The notes beneath the pieces were generated by a model. That model searched no databases and was not told the origin of the DNA. It saw only the letters and a program-made list of their open reading frames with translations. The position numbers and the translations under genes were made by a program. A stretch of DNA of 64,000 nt from Nocardia carnea (lineage in GTDB: Bacteria; Actinomycetota; Actinomycetes; Mycobacteriales; Mycobacteriaceae), in assembly GCF_029868325.1 (NCBI RefSeq), contig NZ_JARWNW010000192.1, forward strand, positions 42,996 through 106,995, read 5' to 3'. How positions within the stretch are numbered: position 1 is the stretch's first letter; each line of letters begins with the position of its first letter. This document shows, in pieces, positions 32,353-41,836 of the stretch.

Positions 32353-34002
32353 ATGCTGAGTATCACCGCCGACGCCGGACAGGTCGTGCGAACCTACGGG
32401 CTCGAGGCACGTAAGAGCCTGCTCTTCTCCGCGATCCGCCTCGATTCCTATCCGCTCGTGGCCCCACTGATCGCGCGCACGGACGACGAGGAGTTTCTGC
32501 TCGTACGCCAGCAGGAGCAGGGCAACGCACTATCGGCCGGGGTCCCGAAGGACCGGATCAAGTTCTACGCCCCGTGGGTGACCATCGACCCCCGGATCAT
32601 CGCCGATACTCCCGCCGCGACCTCGCTCACCGATCTGGTCCGGGAGCTGGCAGCCGGTTCGGGAGTGCAGCTGGCGGCGGATGTCGTCTACAGCCACTAC
32701 CTCGCGCTGGCCGGGGCGGTGGACCTGTCTGTTGCCGACCAGGCCACCACCCCGGTAACCGCGTACGAGATCGATACGGACGAAGTACTCGGCCGGTTCG
32801 CGGCGTGGCGCGCGACCGGAGTCGAGACCGCACGGCGGCTCATCGACGGCGTCGAGCATCTCGCGGGCCTGGAAAAAGAGTTCACCACCACCGAGGACAG
32901 CAGGTACTCGGCGCTACGCTCGCTTTCCGACGACCGCTCGCTGGATGCGCTACTGCTCGCTGCGCCCCCGAACTTCACCGAAGCGACCGGGTTCGCGCAA
33001 CCGGACGGTGCGGTCGCCGTATGGCTGGCCGGCTCCGAGAAACTGCTGGTGCTGATTCCCGAAGGCGGTGCCGCCGCACTCGGTGCACCGATCGGGCGAT
33101 TCGCCTCCGTCGGTGCGGCGGTACGCGAACTCGCCCGCGGCCCGCGCACCGGTGTGGAAGACGAGTGGATCGGTATCGGCCTGGCCCGCGAACTGGAACG
33201 TGAGCAGGCGGAGCTGGTGCCGGTATCGCGTGACCTGGGGCATTGGCGCGATATCCGCGATCACGAAGATCTCGCGTTCCAGGTGATCGCCGCGCGGGCG
33301 AGCGTCTTCGCGATCGAGGAGGCGCTGGCCTGGGCGGAAGCGGGCCTGGATGCGGGGCGTTCGTTCTCCGAACTCGATATCTACTCCGTCTATCTGGACA
33401 AGATCGCCGAATTCCGCACGGTGAACGAGATCCCGGTCGGTGTGGAACCGTATTTCACCAATCTGCACTCGTCCAACCGGATGCTGTTCCCCGGGCCGCC
33501 CGTCGACTACCCGATCAATGCGGAGACGACCTGCATCCAGCTCGACGCCGGGGTGCGTATCGTTTGCGAGGGAGTCACGGTGGCCACCTCCGATATGGCC
33601 CGTTCGCTACCGCGCACTCCGGCGGCGAAGGAGGCCTATGCCTTCTTCTTCGATGTGGTCCGCGAAGGCATCATCGGGCAACTGGCCCCGGGTGTGATCT
33701 GTGAGGACGTCCACGAAGGGACGCTGCGCTACCTGGCTCCGCATCTGGACCGCATGGTGGAGATCGGCATGCTGGGAACGGATATCGACTTCGATACCGA
33801 ATACCGCAAACGTAACGTCGGGCATCTCATGGGCAAGCAGGAATCGTTCGCGAACGAGCTGCGGCCCGGCTACAAGCATGTGCTCGATATCGGCTCCTAC
33901 GGCGCCGCCGAGATCCCTTGGCGCTACGAGAATGCGGCCATCGGCACCGAGGATCTGTGGTACATCGGGCGCGATCGCACCTACATCGTCAGCAAGCGAT
34001 GA
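32353..34002 (+). CDS. M24-fold hydrolase (Xaa-Pro aminopeptidase/creatinase family)
   Basis: A 549-residue protein with an N-terminal creatinase-like domain (to about 270) and a C-terminal pita-bread domain (about 280-549). Candidate metal ligands in order are Asp in IQLDAGVRI, Asp in ATSDMARS, His in VGHLMG and Glu in AAIGTEDLW. The usual second Glu-Pro-Gly segment is not obvious, so catalysis of standard peptides is uncertain. AGGGA precedes ATG 32353. Next to an importer and a keto-acid pathway it may cleave a C-N bond of an imported amide, imide or dipeptide-like compound. The function is inferred. Confidence 0.75.
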   Translation: MLSITADAGQVVRTYGLEARKSLLFSAIRLDSYPLVAPLIARTDDEEFLLVRQQEQGNALSAGVPKDRIKFYAPWVTIDPRIIADTPAATSLTDLVRELAAGSGVQLAADVVYSHYLALAGAVDLSVADQATTPVTAYEIDTDEVLGRFAAWRATGVETARRLIDGVEHLAGLEKEFTTTEDSRYSALRSLSDDRSLDALLLAAPPNFTEATGFAQPDGAVAVWLAGSEKLLVLIPEGGAAALGAPIGRFASVGAAVRELARGPRTGVEDEWIGIGLARELEREQAELVPVSRDLGHWRDIRDHEDLAFQVIAARASVFAIEEALAWAEAGLDAGRSFSELDIYSVYLDKIAEFRTVNEIPVGVEPYFTNLHSSNRMLFPGPPVDYPINAETTCIQLDAGVRIVCEGVTVATSDMARSLPRTPAAKEAYAFFFDVVREGIIGQLAPGVICEDVHEGTLRYLAPHLDRMVEIGMLGTDIDFDTEYRKRNVGHLMGKQESFANELRPGYKHVLDIGSYGAAEIPWRYENAAIGTEDLWYIGRDRTYIVSKR

Positions 34003-34082
34003 CGTGTCCGGAGCCCCGTTTCCCGCACAACGGTTCCCACACTTCGGCGCTTCATGCGCCCTTTCATCGAATCGGAATCCTC

Positions 34083-34547
34083 ATGACTGATGTGAAACAA
34101 CGACTCGAGACACTGTCACTCGAGCTGCCCGTTCTCGGTGCACCCCGCTACGCATACGAGGCGACTACACGCTGGGGCGATATGCTCTGGGTCTCCGGGC
34201 AGATCTCCCGCACCGCCACCGGCGATATTCTGCGCGGCCGCCTCGGTGACACCGCGACCGTCGAGGAGGGTATCGCCGCCGCCGAAACAGCCGCCCTCAA
34301 CCTGCTGGCGCGGATGAACGACGCCGTGGGACTGGAGAATATCCAGCAGATTCTCAAACTGGATATCCATATCGCCAGCTCGCCGGAGTTTGTGGACCAA
34401 CCGACCGTGGCCGACGGGGCGTCGCGCCTACTGGGCACAGTGCTGGGTGATGCCGGCAGGCATGCGCGCACCGCACTGCCGGCCCATGTACTGCCGCAGG
34501 GCGCGCTGGTCGAGCTCGACGCGACGGTGGCCGTGCGGGCCGGCTGA
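34083..34547 (+). CDS. RidA (YjgF/YER057c/UK114) family protein
   Basis: A 154-residue RidA protein. WGDMLWVSGQISRTATGDILRGRLGD is the first motif with the conserved WVSGQ. AAETAALNLLARMNDAVGLENIQQILKLDIHIAS is the central helix, and GRHARTALPAHVLPQGALVELDATVAV holds the catalytic ARtalpaxxLPxGAxVEi signature with the ligand-binding Arg. RidA proteins hydrolyse reactive enamine/imine intermediates, so it likely accompanies an amine-releasing step in this cluster. It follows the M24 gene with 80 bp between and ends at a strong terminator. Confidence 0.92.
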   Translation: MTDVKQRLETLSLELPVLGAPRYAYEATTRWGDMLWVSGQISRTATGDILRGRLGDTATVEEGIAAAETAALNLLARMNDAVGLENIQQILKLDIHIASSPEFVDQPTVADGASRLLGTVLGDAGRHARTALPAHVLPQGALVELDATVAVRAG

Positions 34548-34645
34548 CTGCAGCACGGCATCACCTGCATATGACCAGGTACCGGGAGCGTGGCGGGTCC
34601 CTGTCGAGGTCCCGGCCGGATGAGGGCGGCCGGGGCCTTCTTCGC

Positions 34646-34681
34646 CGGCCGTCGGGTACCGCCACCGGCACCCGACGGCCG
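34646..34681. terminator. Bidirectional terminator hairpin, 12-bp perfect stem
   Basis: CGGCCGTCGGGT (34646-34657) pairs perfectly with ACCCGACGGCCG (34670-34681) across a 12-base loop, between the convergent RidA and MerR genes. Confidence 0.8.
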
Positions 34682-34726
34682 ATGGTGGTCAGGCGGACCA
34701 CGGTGACCGGTGAACCGCTGGGTCGG

Positions 34727-35449
34727 CTACTTCGAGTACTGCACGAGCCGGATATTCAGCTCGTGCAGAACCCGGAGCTGCGCCATGTTGTACAGCGAGA
34801 ACATCGCCTGCGCGATGGTGTCCTCGGCGTTCTGCGCGCCACCCGGCGCATCCGCTGCCAGGTCCTTCCACTCCGGATACTTCTCCCTGCTCCGCAGGAC
34901 CGCCGGCACCATCCGCTCGGCGAGGGATTCGATAGCGGTGGCATCGGCGTCGGCGGGCAGATTCTCGAATTCGACGTCGACCGAGTCGCGTTCGGCGAGC
35001 ATCTCCTGAAGAACGGCCAGGGCACGTTCGCTGAGAACGGTCGAATAGACCATGAGCATCGACTGGTGCGCCTCGGGGACGCCTTGCGCGATCGTCGGCG
35101 CGAAAGCCGGCGGCGTATGGGCGGGTGCGCGATGGCGCATGAGCACTGCCAGCTCTGCCCTGATGCGGTTCAGCCGGTCGACCGTCGCTTCCAGTTCCGC
35201 GTCCAGCACGCGCAGCGCCTGGTCCGACTCGTCGTCCGCCTGCCCCGCCGCCGGGATCTGCGATAACGGGACGCCCAGTTCGCGCAATCGCTTGATCTGC
35301 AGCAGCCGGATCAGATGCGGGACCTCGTACTGTTTGTAGCCGTTCGACCTGCGTTCCGGCTCATCGAGCAAGCCGATCTCGTGGTAATAGCGGATGGCTT
35401 TCACGGTCGAACCCGCCAGTTCGGCGAGCCGGCGGGTACTCCACGCCAT
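34727..35449 (-). CDS. MerR family transcriptional regulator
   Basis: About 240 residues. The N-terminal MerR wHTH is STRRLAELAGSTVKAIRYYHEIGLLDEPERRSNGYKQYEVPHLIRLLQIKRLRELGVPL (residues 4-62, in parts), followed by a coiled-coil dimer helix. No CxC or HxH metal motif is seen after it; instead a 150-residue helical domain is present, so a drug or organic ligand is more likely than a metal. AGGAGG lies nine bases upstream of ATG 35449. Its target is not evident; a TAP-type hydrolase gene ends 58 bp upstream on the same strand. Confidence 0.88.
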   Translation of the reverse strand: MAWSTRRLAELAGSTVKAIRYYHEIGLLDEPERRSNGYKQYEVPHLIRLLQIKRLRELGVPLSQIPAAGQADDESDQALRVLDAELEATVDRLNRIRAELAVLMRHRAPAHTPPAFAPTIAQGVPEAHQSMLMVYSTVLSERALAVLQEMLAERDSVDVEFENLPADADATAIESLAERMVPAVLRSREKYPEWKDLAADAPGGAQNAEDTIAQAMFSLYNMAQLRVLHELNIRLVQYSK

Positions 35450-35506
35450 TGCTACCTCCTCGTCCAACCAGATCGTGCGGCTTTTCCGGAACTTTTCTCG
35501 TAGCGC

Positions 35507-37000
35507 TCAGCCCGCTTTTTCGCAGGCTACGTCCTGCTCTGGCATGGTGCCGTCGACCAGGTAGGCAGTGGCCACCTCCGATGCGCAAGGGTTGGTGCCG
35601 AGTACGTAGACGCCGTGCCCGCTTCCGTCGACGGTTACCAGCCGCGACCGCTCACCGAACTTCTCGTCGAGCAACTCACCGCCGCGCAGCGGGGTGACCG
35701 GGTCGCGCCGGTTCTGCAGGATGAGAACATCGGCCGGGCCCGCGGAGTCGATCCGCACCGGTGGTTCCGACGGCCCGAGCTGCCAGTAGGCGCAGGGCGT
35801 GATGTTGGCCGCCGCCGCCCCGTAGAGCGGGTACTTCTCGCGGTCCTCGGCGACGGCGCGGCGGTAGGACTGAACGGCCTCGGGCCATTCGACGTCGTTG
35901 CAGGTCACGGCGAGAAAGACTGACCAGCCGTTATCGCTGGGCGAAGGCGCACCGGTACCCGGCGGGCGGCCGGCCCCCGGCCCTGCCGTCCCGGTTTCGA
36001 GCAGCGTCCGCCAACTTTCCGCCGCGGGCTCGTACAACGCCTCGCGGTAGAGCGTGAAGAAGGTGCCGAACCGGAAGAGACCGCCGTCCATCCCGTCCAC
36101 GGGGTTCTTGTCCAGTCGCTCGGCGAGAGTGAAATAGGTCCGGCGCACCTCCTCGGGAGTTCGGCCCAGCCTGTAGGTATCGTGCCGCGCGGCAGCCCAT
36201 TTCGCGAAGTCCGGGAAGGTCTCCTCCATACCCCGGCCGTATCTGCGCATCCCGTCGTGGTCGAGGAAGGTGTCGCCGATATTGCTGTCGAGCACGATCC
36301 GATCGGCACGTTCGGGAAACATCGAAGCGTACGCGGCACCCAGCGCGGTGCCGTAGGAGTAGCCGAGGAAGCTCGCCTTGTCCTCCCCCAGCGCGGCACG
36401 GATCCGGTCCAGGTCCCGGGCCATATTGGCCGTCGACAGCTGCCTCAGTCTGCCTTCGTGGTCGTTGGCCGCGCACTGCTCGGCAACTCCCCGAGCAACT
36501 GCGGCCTGCGCGGTGACCGCCGCATCGTCCACCGCGTAGGGCGGAATATTGCCGAAGTACGCCTGGTCATCGGTGAATCCACAGCTCACCGGCGCCGAAT
36601 GCCCCACTCCACGAGTATCCATTCCGATCAGGTCGTAGCTGTCCAGCACATCGGCCGGCAGCCCCCGGGCTGCCAGAAAACCGGGCTGGTCGAGACCGGT
36701 CCCACCGGGGCCGCCCGGGTTCAGCAACAGCACGCCGCGACGCTTATCCGGTTTCGTACTCGCCAGCCGGGAGATCATGATCTCGATCTGCGCACCTTCG
36801 GGCTCGCCGTAGTTCAACGGCACCGGCACGGTGGCGCACTCCAACTGCGGTGGGGCGGCCTGCACGTCCGCGGGACAGGCGTCCCATTGCCTCTGCGCCG
36901 CGGGTTCGGCCGCCACCGGCGGCGCCCCCACCAGCGCGCCGGTCAGACCGAGCACAGCCATCAGGGTCGCCCCGCGGACGACCTTCCGTTTCCGGACCAT
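35507..37000 (-). CDS. Secreted alpha/beta hydrolase, TAP-like (tripeptidyl aminopeptidase type)
   Basis: A 497-residue exported protein. A signal peptide (residues about 1-32, VRGATLMAVLGLTGALVGAPPVAAEP) precedes the mature chain. LLLNPGGPGGTGL is the oxyanion region, DLIGMDTRGVGHS follows, and FLGYSYGTALGAAYA carries the nucleophile Ser (GYSYG). DPVTPLRGGE and GSGHGVY hold the catalytic Asp and His with the TAP-like C-terminal lid. It is likely to act outside the membrane as a peptidase or esterase. GGGGAGG precedes ATG 37000. Cys pairs in the lid (VTCNDVEWPEA, ITPCAYW) are typical of the family. Confidence 0.93.
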   Translation of the reverse strand: MVRKRKVVRGATLMAVLGLTGALVGAPPVAAEPAAQRQWDACPADVQAAPPQLECATVPVPLNYGEPEGAQIEIMISRLASTKPDKRRGVLLLNPGGPGGTGLDQPGFLAARGLPADVLDSYDLIGMDTRGVGHSAPVSCGFTDDQAYFGNIPPYAVDDAAVTAQAAVARGVAEQCAANDHEGRLRQLSTANMARDLDRIRAALGEDKASFLGYSYGTALGAAYASMFPERADRIVLDSNIGDTFLDHDGMRRYGRGMEETFPDFAKWAAARHDTYRLGRTPEEVRRTYFTLAERLDKNPVDGMDGGLFRFGTFFTLYREALYEPAAESWRTLLETGTAGPGAGRPPGTGAPSPSDNGWSVFLAVTCNDVEWPEAVQSYRRAVAEDREKYPLYGAAAANITPCAYWQLGPSEPPVRIDSAGPADVLILQNRRDPVTPLRGGELLDEKFGERSRLVTVDGSGHGVYVLGTNPCASEVATAYLVDGTMPEQDVACEKAG

Positions 37001-37191
37001 AACCAAACCTCCCCGAATGTGGTGCGACAAGAACTGCCTTGCCGGCCACCACTGCACACCGTGCCCTCGGGGCAGGGTCAAGGTCGCGGCGGCGAGCCTC
37101 GGTGAAAGCTCACAACCCCGGACCCCCGCGAGTCCGGGTACGGTGGCTATCGCCCCCGATCACGGTGTGGTTCTCCTGCTGAGCACTCTGG

Positions 37192-38745
37192 ATGTCATCG
37201 ATGAATTCAACCGCCGAAAAACTTGCCGACCTGCGTAAGAAGCTGGAGATCGCGCAGGAGCCGGCCGGCGAGGCGGGGGCGGCCAAACGAGCGCGTAAAG
37301 GCATACCGTCCGCCCGCGATCGCATCGAGATGCTGCTGGATCCGGGTACTTTCGTCGAAATCGGTGCTCTCGTACGCAATCCCACCGATCCCGAAGCTCT
37401 CTACGGTGACGGTGTGGTCACCGGGCGCGGCCTGGTGGACGGGCGGCCGGTCGCCGTGTTCTCTCATGATCAAACCGTGTACGGCGGCACCATCGGCGAG
37501 ATGTTCGGCCGCAAGGTCGCCGCAATCATGGACCTGGCGGGGAAGATGGGCTGCCCGCTGATCGGTATCAACGATTCCGGTGGCGCGCGTGTCCAGGAGG
37601 CCGTGACCTCGCTGCGCTGGTACGGCGAATTGGCGACCATGATGGAACCGCTTTCCGGTGCGGTGCCGATGGTTTCGCTGATCCTGGGCAACTGCGCGGC
37701 GGGTGCGGTGTATCAGCCGATCTGCACCGATGTCGTGGTCGCCACCGAGAGCGCGCATATGTTCGTCACCGGCCCCAAGGTCCTCGAGGACGCACTCGGC
37801 GAAAAGGTGGATATGGAGGAGCTGGGCGGGGCCTACAACCAGGCCGCGTACGGCAATATCCATCACATCGCCGAAGACGAGGCCGCAGCGTTCGCCTGGG
37901 TCCGCAACTATCTGAGCTATCTGCCGTCGAGCTTCTCCGAGCTACCGCCGGTCGTGAATCCCGGTCTGGAACCGGCGGTCACCGAATCGGATCTGTCGCT
38001 GAACACGCTGGTCCCCGACTCGGACAACGCTGTCTACGATATGCACGACGTGCTGTTGCGAATCTTCGACGACGGTGAATTCCACGAGATCGGCGCGGCC
38101 GCCACCACGAACCTGATCACCGGTTTCGCACGTGTAGACGGCCGGCCGGTGGGGGTGGTCGCCAATCAGCCGACCGTGCTGGCGGGTGCACTCGATGCCA
38201 AGGCCGGCGACAAGGCCGCGCATTTCATCCATATCTGCAATGCCTTCGAGATCCCGCTGGTGCTGGTGGTCGACACTCCGGGGTTCCTGCCCGGGGTGGA
38301 ACAGGAGAAGCAGGGAGTCATCAAACGCGGCGGCCGATTCCTGTTCGCCTACGTGGAAGCCACGGTGCCCAAGGTGACCGTGGTGGTGCGGAAGGCCTAC
38401 GGCGGCGGATGGGCCGTGATGGGGGCCAAGGCGCTCGGTTGCGATGTGTATCTGGCGTGGCCCACCGCCCGGATCGCGGTCATGGGTGCGGAAAGCGCCG
38501 TCGGCCTGACCCAGCGCAAAATCCTCGACGCCACCCCGGAGGATCAGCGCACCGCGCTCCGGCAGCAGATGATCGACTTCTACAACGCCACCGTCGCCAC
38601 CCCGTGGATCGCGGCCGAGCGCGGCTATATCGACGCCGTGATCGAACCGTCGGCCACGCGGCTGGAGCTCCGGCGGGCCTTGCACCTGCTCCGCGACAAG
38701 AAAGTCATCCGCTACCCGCGTAAGCATCATCTGCTGCCCTTGTGA
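37192..38745 (+). CDS. Acyl-CoA carboxylase beta (carboxyltransferase) subunit
   Basis: A 517-residue AccD/PccB-type carboxyltransferase. The biotin-side oxyanion motif is [13 protein letters not shown] (about 126-138) and the second is [16 protein letters not shown] (about 400-415). [12 protein letters not shown] and [21 protein letters not shown] are further hallmarks. It transfers CO2 from carboxybiotin to an acyl-CoA (propionyl-, acetyl- or longer) with an alpha subunit that is not in this window. ATG 37192 and ATG 37201 are both possible. A long hairpin terminator follows. No biotin carboxylase or epsilon gene adjoins it, so it draws on a subunit encoded elsewhere. Confidence 0.93.
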   Translation: MSSMNSTAEKLADLRKKLEIAQEPAGEAGAAKRARKGIPSARDRIEMLLDPGTFVEIGALVRNPTDPEALYGDGVVTGRGLVDGRPVAVFSHDQTVYGGTIGEMFGRKVAAIMDLAGKMGCPLIGINDSGGARVQEAVTSLRWYGELATMMEPLSGAVPMVSLILGNCAAGAVYQPICTDVVVATESAHMFVTGPKVLEDALGEKVDMEELGGAYNQAAYGNIHHIAEDEAAAFAWVRNYLSYLPSSFSELPPVVNPGLEPAVTESDLSLNTLVPDSDNAVYDMHDVLLRIFDDGEFHEIGAAATTNLITGFARVDGRPVGVVANQPTVLAGALDAKAGDKAAHFIHICNAFEIPLVLVVDTPGFLPGVEQEKQGVIKRGGRFLFAYVEATVPKVTVVVRKAYGGGWAVMGAKALGCDVYLAWPTARIAVMGAESAVGLTQRKILDATPEDQRTALRQQMIDFYNATVATPWIAAERGYIDAVIEPSATRLELRRALHLLRDKKVIRYPRKHHLLPL

Positions 38746-38856
38746 TTCGGCCGAGTACCGGCTCGAGGAGCCTACGAATTCCCCTACCGCTGGGCTGAAT
38801 TCGCGCGGCCCCCGCCACATCGAGGGTTGTGCGGCACCATCCGATCATCGAGATAG

Positions 38857-38900
38857 ACACCGAGAAGCCCCGCGACAGGTGTCGCGGAGCTTCTCGGTGT
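38857..38900. terminator. Bidirectional terminator, 20-bp stem
   Basis: A long hairpin with ACACCGAGAAGC/GCTTCTCGGTGT outer arms (12 bp), one mismatch, then CCGCGACA/TGTCGCGG (8 bp) around two bases. It lies between the convergent carboxylase (38745) and dioxygenase (38920) genes. Confidence 0.85.
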
Positions 38901-38919
38901 GGGTGTACGCGTTCGCGGG

Positions 38920-39831
38920 TCAGCCGGCCGGCGGGATGAAGGCCTTCAACGGCTCGGACCCCGACTGGTCATGGCCCCAATAGGCATCCGCGGTGATCTC
39001 CTCGGATGTGTAATACCGCTCGTCGACGAGCATGCCCTCGGTACCGAACTCGAGGTCCCAGCCGCCGGGTGCGCGGACGTAGAACGAGATCATCTTGTCG
39101 TTGGTGTGCCGGCCCAGCGTGGAGGAGATCGAGAACTCCTGCCGGTTGACACGATCCAAGGCCTGGCCCACCGCATCGAGGGTGTCCACCTCGGTCATCA
39201 GATGCACCAGGCCGGGCTCCTCCGTGGGCGGCGCCGGACACAGGGCGAGGCTGTGATGGCGCTGATTGATGCCGAGGAAACGCACCCGGTTCACCCCTTC
39301 CTCGTCGAGCCGGATCGAACCGCGCGGCAGGAAACCCAGTACCTCGGTATAGAACTCGTACGATTCGGCGAACTTCGCGCTCGGCAGCACCACATGGCCG
39401 AGTCCGTGCGCACCGGTCACCCAGCGCCCGGCGAACGGTGTCACCAGCGGGCTGTGATCGAGAACCGGGCCGTAGAACACCTCCAGGCGGGTGCCGGCGG
39501 GATCGTCGAATGCGATGGCCTGCTCCACATCGAGATAGGCGCTTTCCTTCCGCGACAGCACCTCGACGGTCCGCCCGGATTTCTCCACCGCCTCACGTAC
39601 CCGCCGGAGCGCGAACTCGTCGCGTACCTCCCAGCCCACGGCCAGCGCCCTGTCGGAATCACCGGGAAGTATCGCGAGCCGGGCGCGGCGTTCGTCCACC
39701 CGCGCATACAGCGCATCCGGTTCGGGGCCGGAACCGACGGCCATTCCGAGACCGTCGATGAGCAGCTCACGCCAGCGCGCGACATCCTGGGTCTGCACTC
39801 GCAGATAGCCGAGACCACGTAGTTCTGTCAT
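38920..39831 (-). CDS. Extradiol ring-cleavage dioxygenase (type I, VOC superfamily)
   Basis: A 303-residue protein with two VOC repeats. Iron ligands fit His in GAHGLGHVVLP (about 143), His in GINQRHHSLALCPAP and Glu in GGWDLEFGTEGM. The order and HxxxL-E spacing match BphC/HsaC-type catechol 2,3-dioxygenases that cleave biaryl or steroid-ring catechols. GLGYLRVQTQDVARWRELLIDGLGM is the N-terminal half. GGGAG precedes ATG 39831. It is divergent from a SnoaL-like gene, a frequent pairing in aromatic or steroid catabolism. The exact substrate is unknown. Confidence 0.9.
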   Translation of the reverse strand: MTELRGLGYLRVQTQDVARWRELLIDGLGMAVGSGPEPDALYARVDERRARLAILPGDSDRALAVGWEVRDEFALRRVREAVEKSGRTVEVLSRKESAYLDVEQAIAFDDPAGTRLEVFYGPVLDHSPLVTPFAGRWVTGAHGLGHVVLPSAKFAESYEFYTEVLGFLPRGSIRLDEEGVNRVRFLGINQRHHSLALCPAPPTEEPGLVHLMTEVDTLDAVGQALDRVNRQEFSISSTLGRHTNDKMISFYVRAPGGWDLEFGTEGMLVDERYYTSEEITADAYWGHDQSGSEPLKAFIPPAG

Positions 39832-40024
39832 TGTTGTCTCCCTCGAAAGCGCCATTCGGCAGCCGTGTAGCGCGCGGTGGTGTGACCAACATTCCCAGTG
39901 CCGAGATGCCGATACATCCGCGGTCTCGTTCAGCGGAACCGTGCGAGTTCCGGACCGCCCGGCACCGGTAGAACAGTGACGACGGCACGGCAGACACATG
40001 CCCGAACCAGGGGAAGGGTGCGAT

Positions 40025-40513
40025 ATGACCGACACCGAGGCTTTGCTGGCTTCCCTGCTCGAGCGCGTGCGGGTGCTCGAGGACAAGGCCGCCATCCAGG
40101 AGGTCCTGTCCGCCTACGGCCCGGCGGTCGATGCCGGTGACGCCGACGCAGTCGGCCGGTTGTGGGCGGAGAACGCCGTATACGACATCGATATCCGGGT
40201 GATGGAAGGCCGCGACGCGATCACCGAGATGGTGCGCACGGCACCGCATCAGGACTACATCGCCGAGGGCTGCGGACATCTGCTCGATCCCGTGCATATC
40301 CGCGTCGACGGCGATACCGCTGTGGCCACTTGCCATTCGCTACTGCTGCGCCGCAACCTCGATGCGGACTCGTTCCGGGTGTGGCGGGTCACCGCCAACC
40401 GTTTCGACCTCGTCCGTGTCGAGGGCACATGGCTCATCGAACGTCGCACCGCCCGGGTCCTGGACGGCAGCGCGGCCGCCCGCGAACTGCTCAGGCGGGC
40501 CGGCCGGCACTAG
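40025..40513 (+). CDS. SnoaL-like (nuclear transport factor 2 fold) protein
   Basis: A 162-residue SnoaL/NTF2-like protein. LLERVRVLEDKAAIQEVLSAYGPAVDAGDADAVGRLWAENAVYDI is the standard N-terminal helices (in parts). GHLLDPVHIRVDGDTAVATCHSLLLRR and FRVWRVTANRFDLVRVEGTWLIERRTARVL form the sheet. Relatives are small hydratases, isomerases or ring-hydroxylating dioxygenase small-subunit-like proteins. GAAGGG lies upstream of ATG 40025. It is divergent from the extradiol dioxygenase with a 193-bp shared promoter region, implying joint control. Confidence 0.87.
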   Translation: MTDTEALLASLLERVRVLEDKAAIQEVLSAYGPAVDAGDADAVGRLWAENAVYDIDIRVMEGRDAITEMVRTAPHQDYIAEGCGHLLDPVHIRVDGDTAVATCHSLLLRRNLDADSFRVWRVTANRFDLVRVEGTWLIERRTARVLDGSAAARELLRRAGRH

Positions 40514-40559
40514 GTCACTGCCCTCGAACGCGAATGGCCGCTCCCCCGTGGCCGGGCGC

Positions 40560-41621
40560 TCATGCGGGTGCCCGGTCTCCGGTACGCAGGGGTACACCGA
40601 CACGGTGCAGATGCCGCAACGCCTCACCGTACGAGGCGATCAGCCCGGTCTCGTGATAGGGCACTCCGATTTCGGCGCAGTAGTCACGGACGATCACCTG
40701 GGCGCGACGGAGATTCGGCGACGGCATACTCGGGAACAAATGGTGCTCGATCTGATAATTGAGCCCGCCGAGGGCGATATCGGTCAGCACGCCACCCCGG
40801 ACATTGCGCGAGGTGAGCACCTGGCGGCGCAGGTAGTCGGGGCGGTCGTCACCGGTCAGGGTCGGCATGCCCTTGTGGTTCGGGGCGAATATGCAACCCA
40901 TGTACACCCCGAACAACGCCTGGTGGACGGCGAAGAACACCAGGGCCTTATCGGCCGGCAGGACCGCGAACAGCGCCCCCAGGTACACAGCGAAATGGCC
41001 GAACAGCAGCGCGCCCTCGAGCACGCGGTGCTTGATCGACCGATTCCTGAGCGCCCGCACGCCTGCCAGATGGAGGTTCAGGCCTTCCAGCATGAGCAGC
41101 GGGAAGAACAGGAACGCCTGTGCCCGCCCGATGAGCCGAGCCGGCCCGCGGCTGGCCCGGGCCTGCCGCTGCGACCACACAAGAACATCGGGCGCGACAT
41201 CGGGGTCGAGTTCCTCGTGGTTGGGATTGGCGTGATGGCGGGTGTGCTTGTCCTGCCACCAGCCGTAGCCCAGGCCGATACCGGCATTGCCGACGACCCG
41301 GCCAACGATCTCCGTCGGCCGCCGCAACCGGAAGACCTGACGGTGCGCGACATCGTGCATGACGAGCGCGACCTGAGCGAAGGTCACGGCCATGAACGCC
41401 GCGATCAGTAGCGTCCACCACGAATCACCGACGAGGACGAACGCCACCCAGCCCGCCACGAAGGCGAATCCGACGGCGGCGAGCCGGACGACGTAGTAGC
41501 CGGGTCGCCGCTCCATCAGTCCGGCGGCGGATATCCGGCGCAGCAAGCGGCCGTAATCACCGTCGGCACCGCGCCGCGATGATCGTGGAGCGGGTTTTTC
41601 AACCAAGGCAGGTGTGGTCAT
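40560..41621 (-). CDS. Membrane fatty-acid desaturase
   Basis: A 353-residue integral-membrane di-iron protein. The three His boxes are HDVAH (89-93), HTRHH (126-130) and QIEHH (about 295), with four hydrophobic segments between. The QIEHH form is typical of acyl-lipid/front-end and DesA3-like enzymes. It introduces a double bond into membrane or acyl-CoA fatty acids with O2 and an electron donor; the position is unknown. AGGAAG precedes ATG 41621. A perfect 12-bp inverted repeat lies 44 bp upstream of the start, a likely repressor site. Confidence 0.92.
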   Translation of the reverse strand: MTTPALVEKPAPRSSRRGADGDYGRLLRRISAAGLMERRPGYYVVRLAAVGFAFVAGWVAFVLVGDSWWTLLIAAFMAVTFAQVALVMHDVAHRQVFRLRRPTEIVGRVVGNAGIGLGYGWWQDKHTRHHANPNHEELDPDVAPDVLVWSQRQARASRGPARLIGRAQAFLFFPLLMLEGLNLHLAGVRALRNRSIKHRVLEGALLFGHFAVYLGALFAVLPADKALVFFAVHQALFGVYMGCIFAPNHKGMPTLTGDDRPDYLRRQVLTSRNVRGGVLTDIALGGLNYQIEHHLFPSMPSPNLRRAQVIVRDYCAEIGVPYHETGLIASYGEALRHLHRVGVPLRTGDRAPA

Positions 41622-41664
41622 GGATCTTCCTGAAAGTCGGAACGGGAACCCACCTACGCCTGCG

Positions 41665-41705
41665 CCGGTTCCGAACGGCCGCAAGCGATCGGAGTTCGGA
41701 ACCGG
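41665..41705. promoter_or_regulatory. 12-bp perfect inverted repeat upstream of the desaturase
   Basis: CCGGTTCCGAAC (41665-41676) and GTTCGGAACCGG (41694-41705) are perfect arms with a 17-bp spacer, between 44 and 84 bp upstream of the desaturase ATG. Such sites often bind TetR-type desaturase repressors; no such regulator is adjacent. Confidence 0.6.
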
Positions 41706-41836
41706 TAGTACTGCTCGGTGCGTCGGGACGGGTGACGAATTCGATACCCCGAACCTATCGGCCGGAATCTCGTTGCGGGTAACCCTGCGGTACCGGAACG
41801 AAGTAGCTCTCCGGTGTGAGATGGCCGGCGGCTGTG

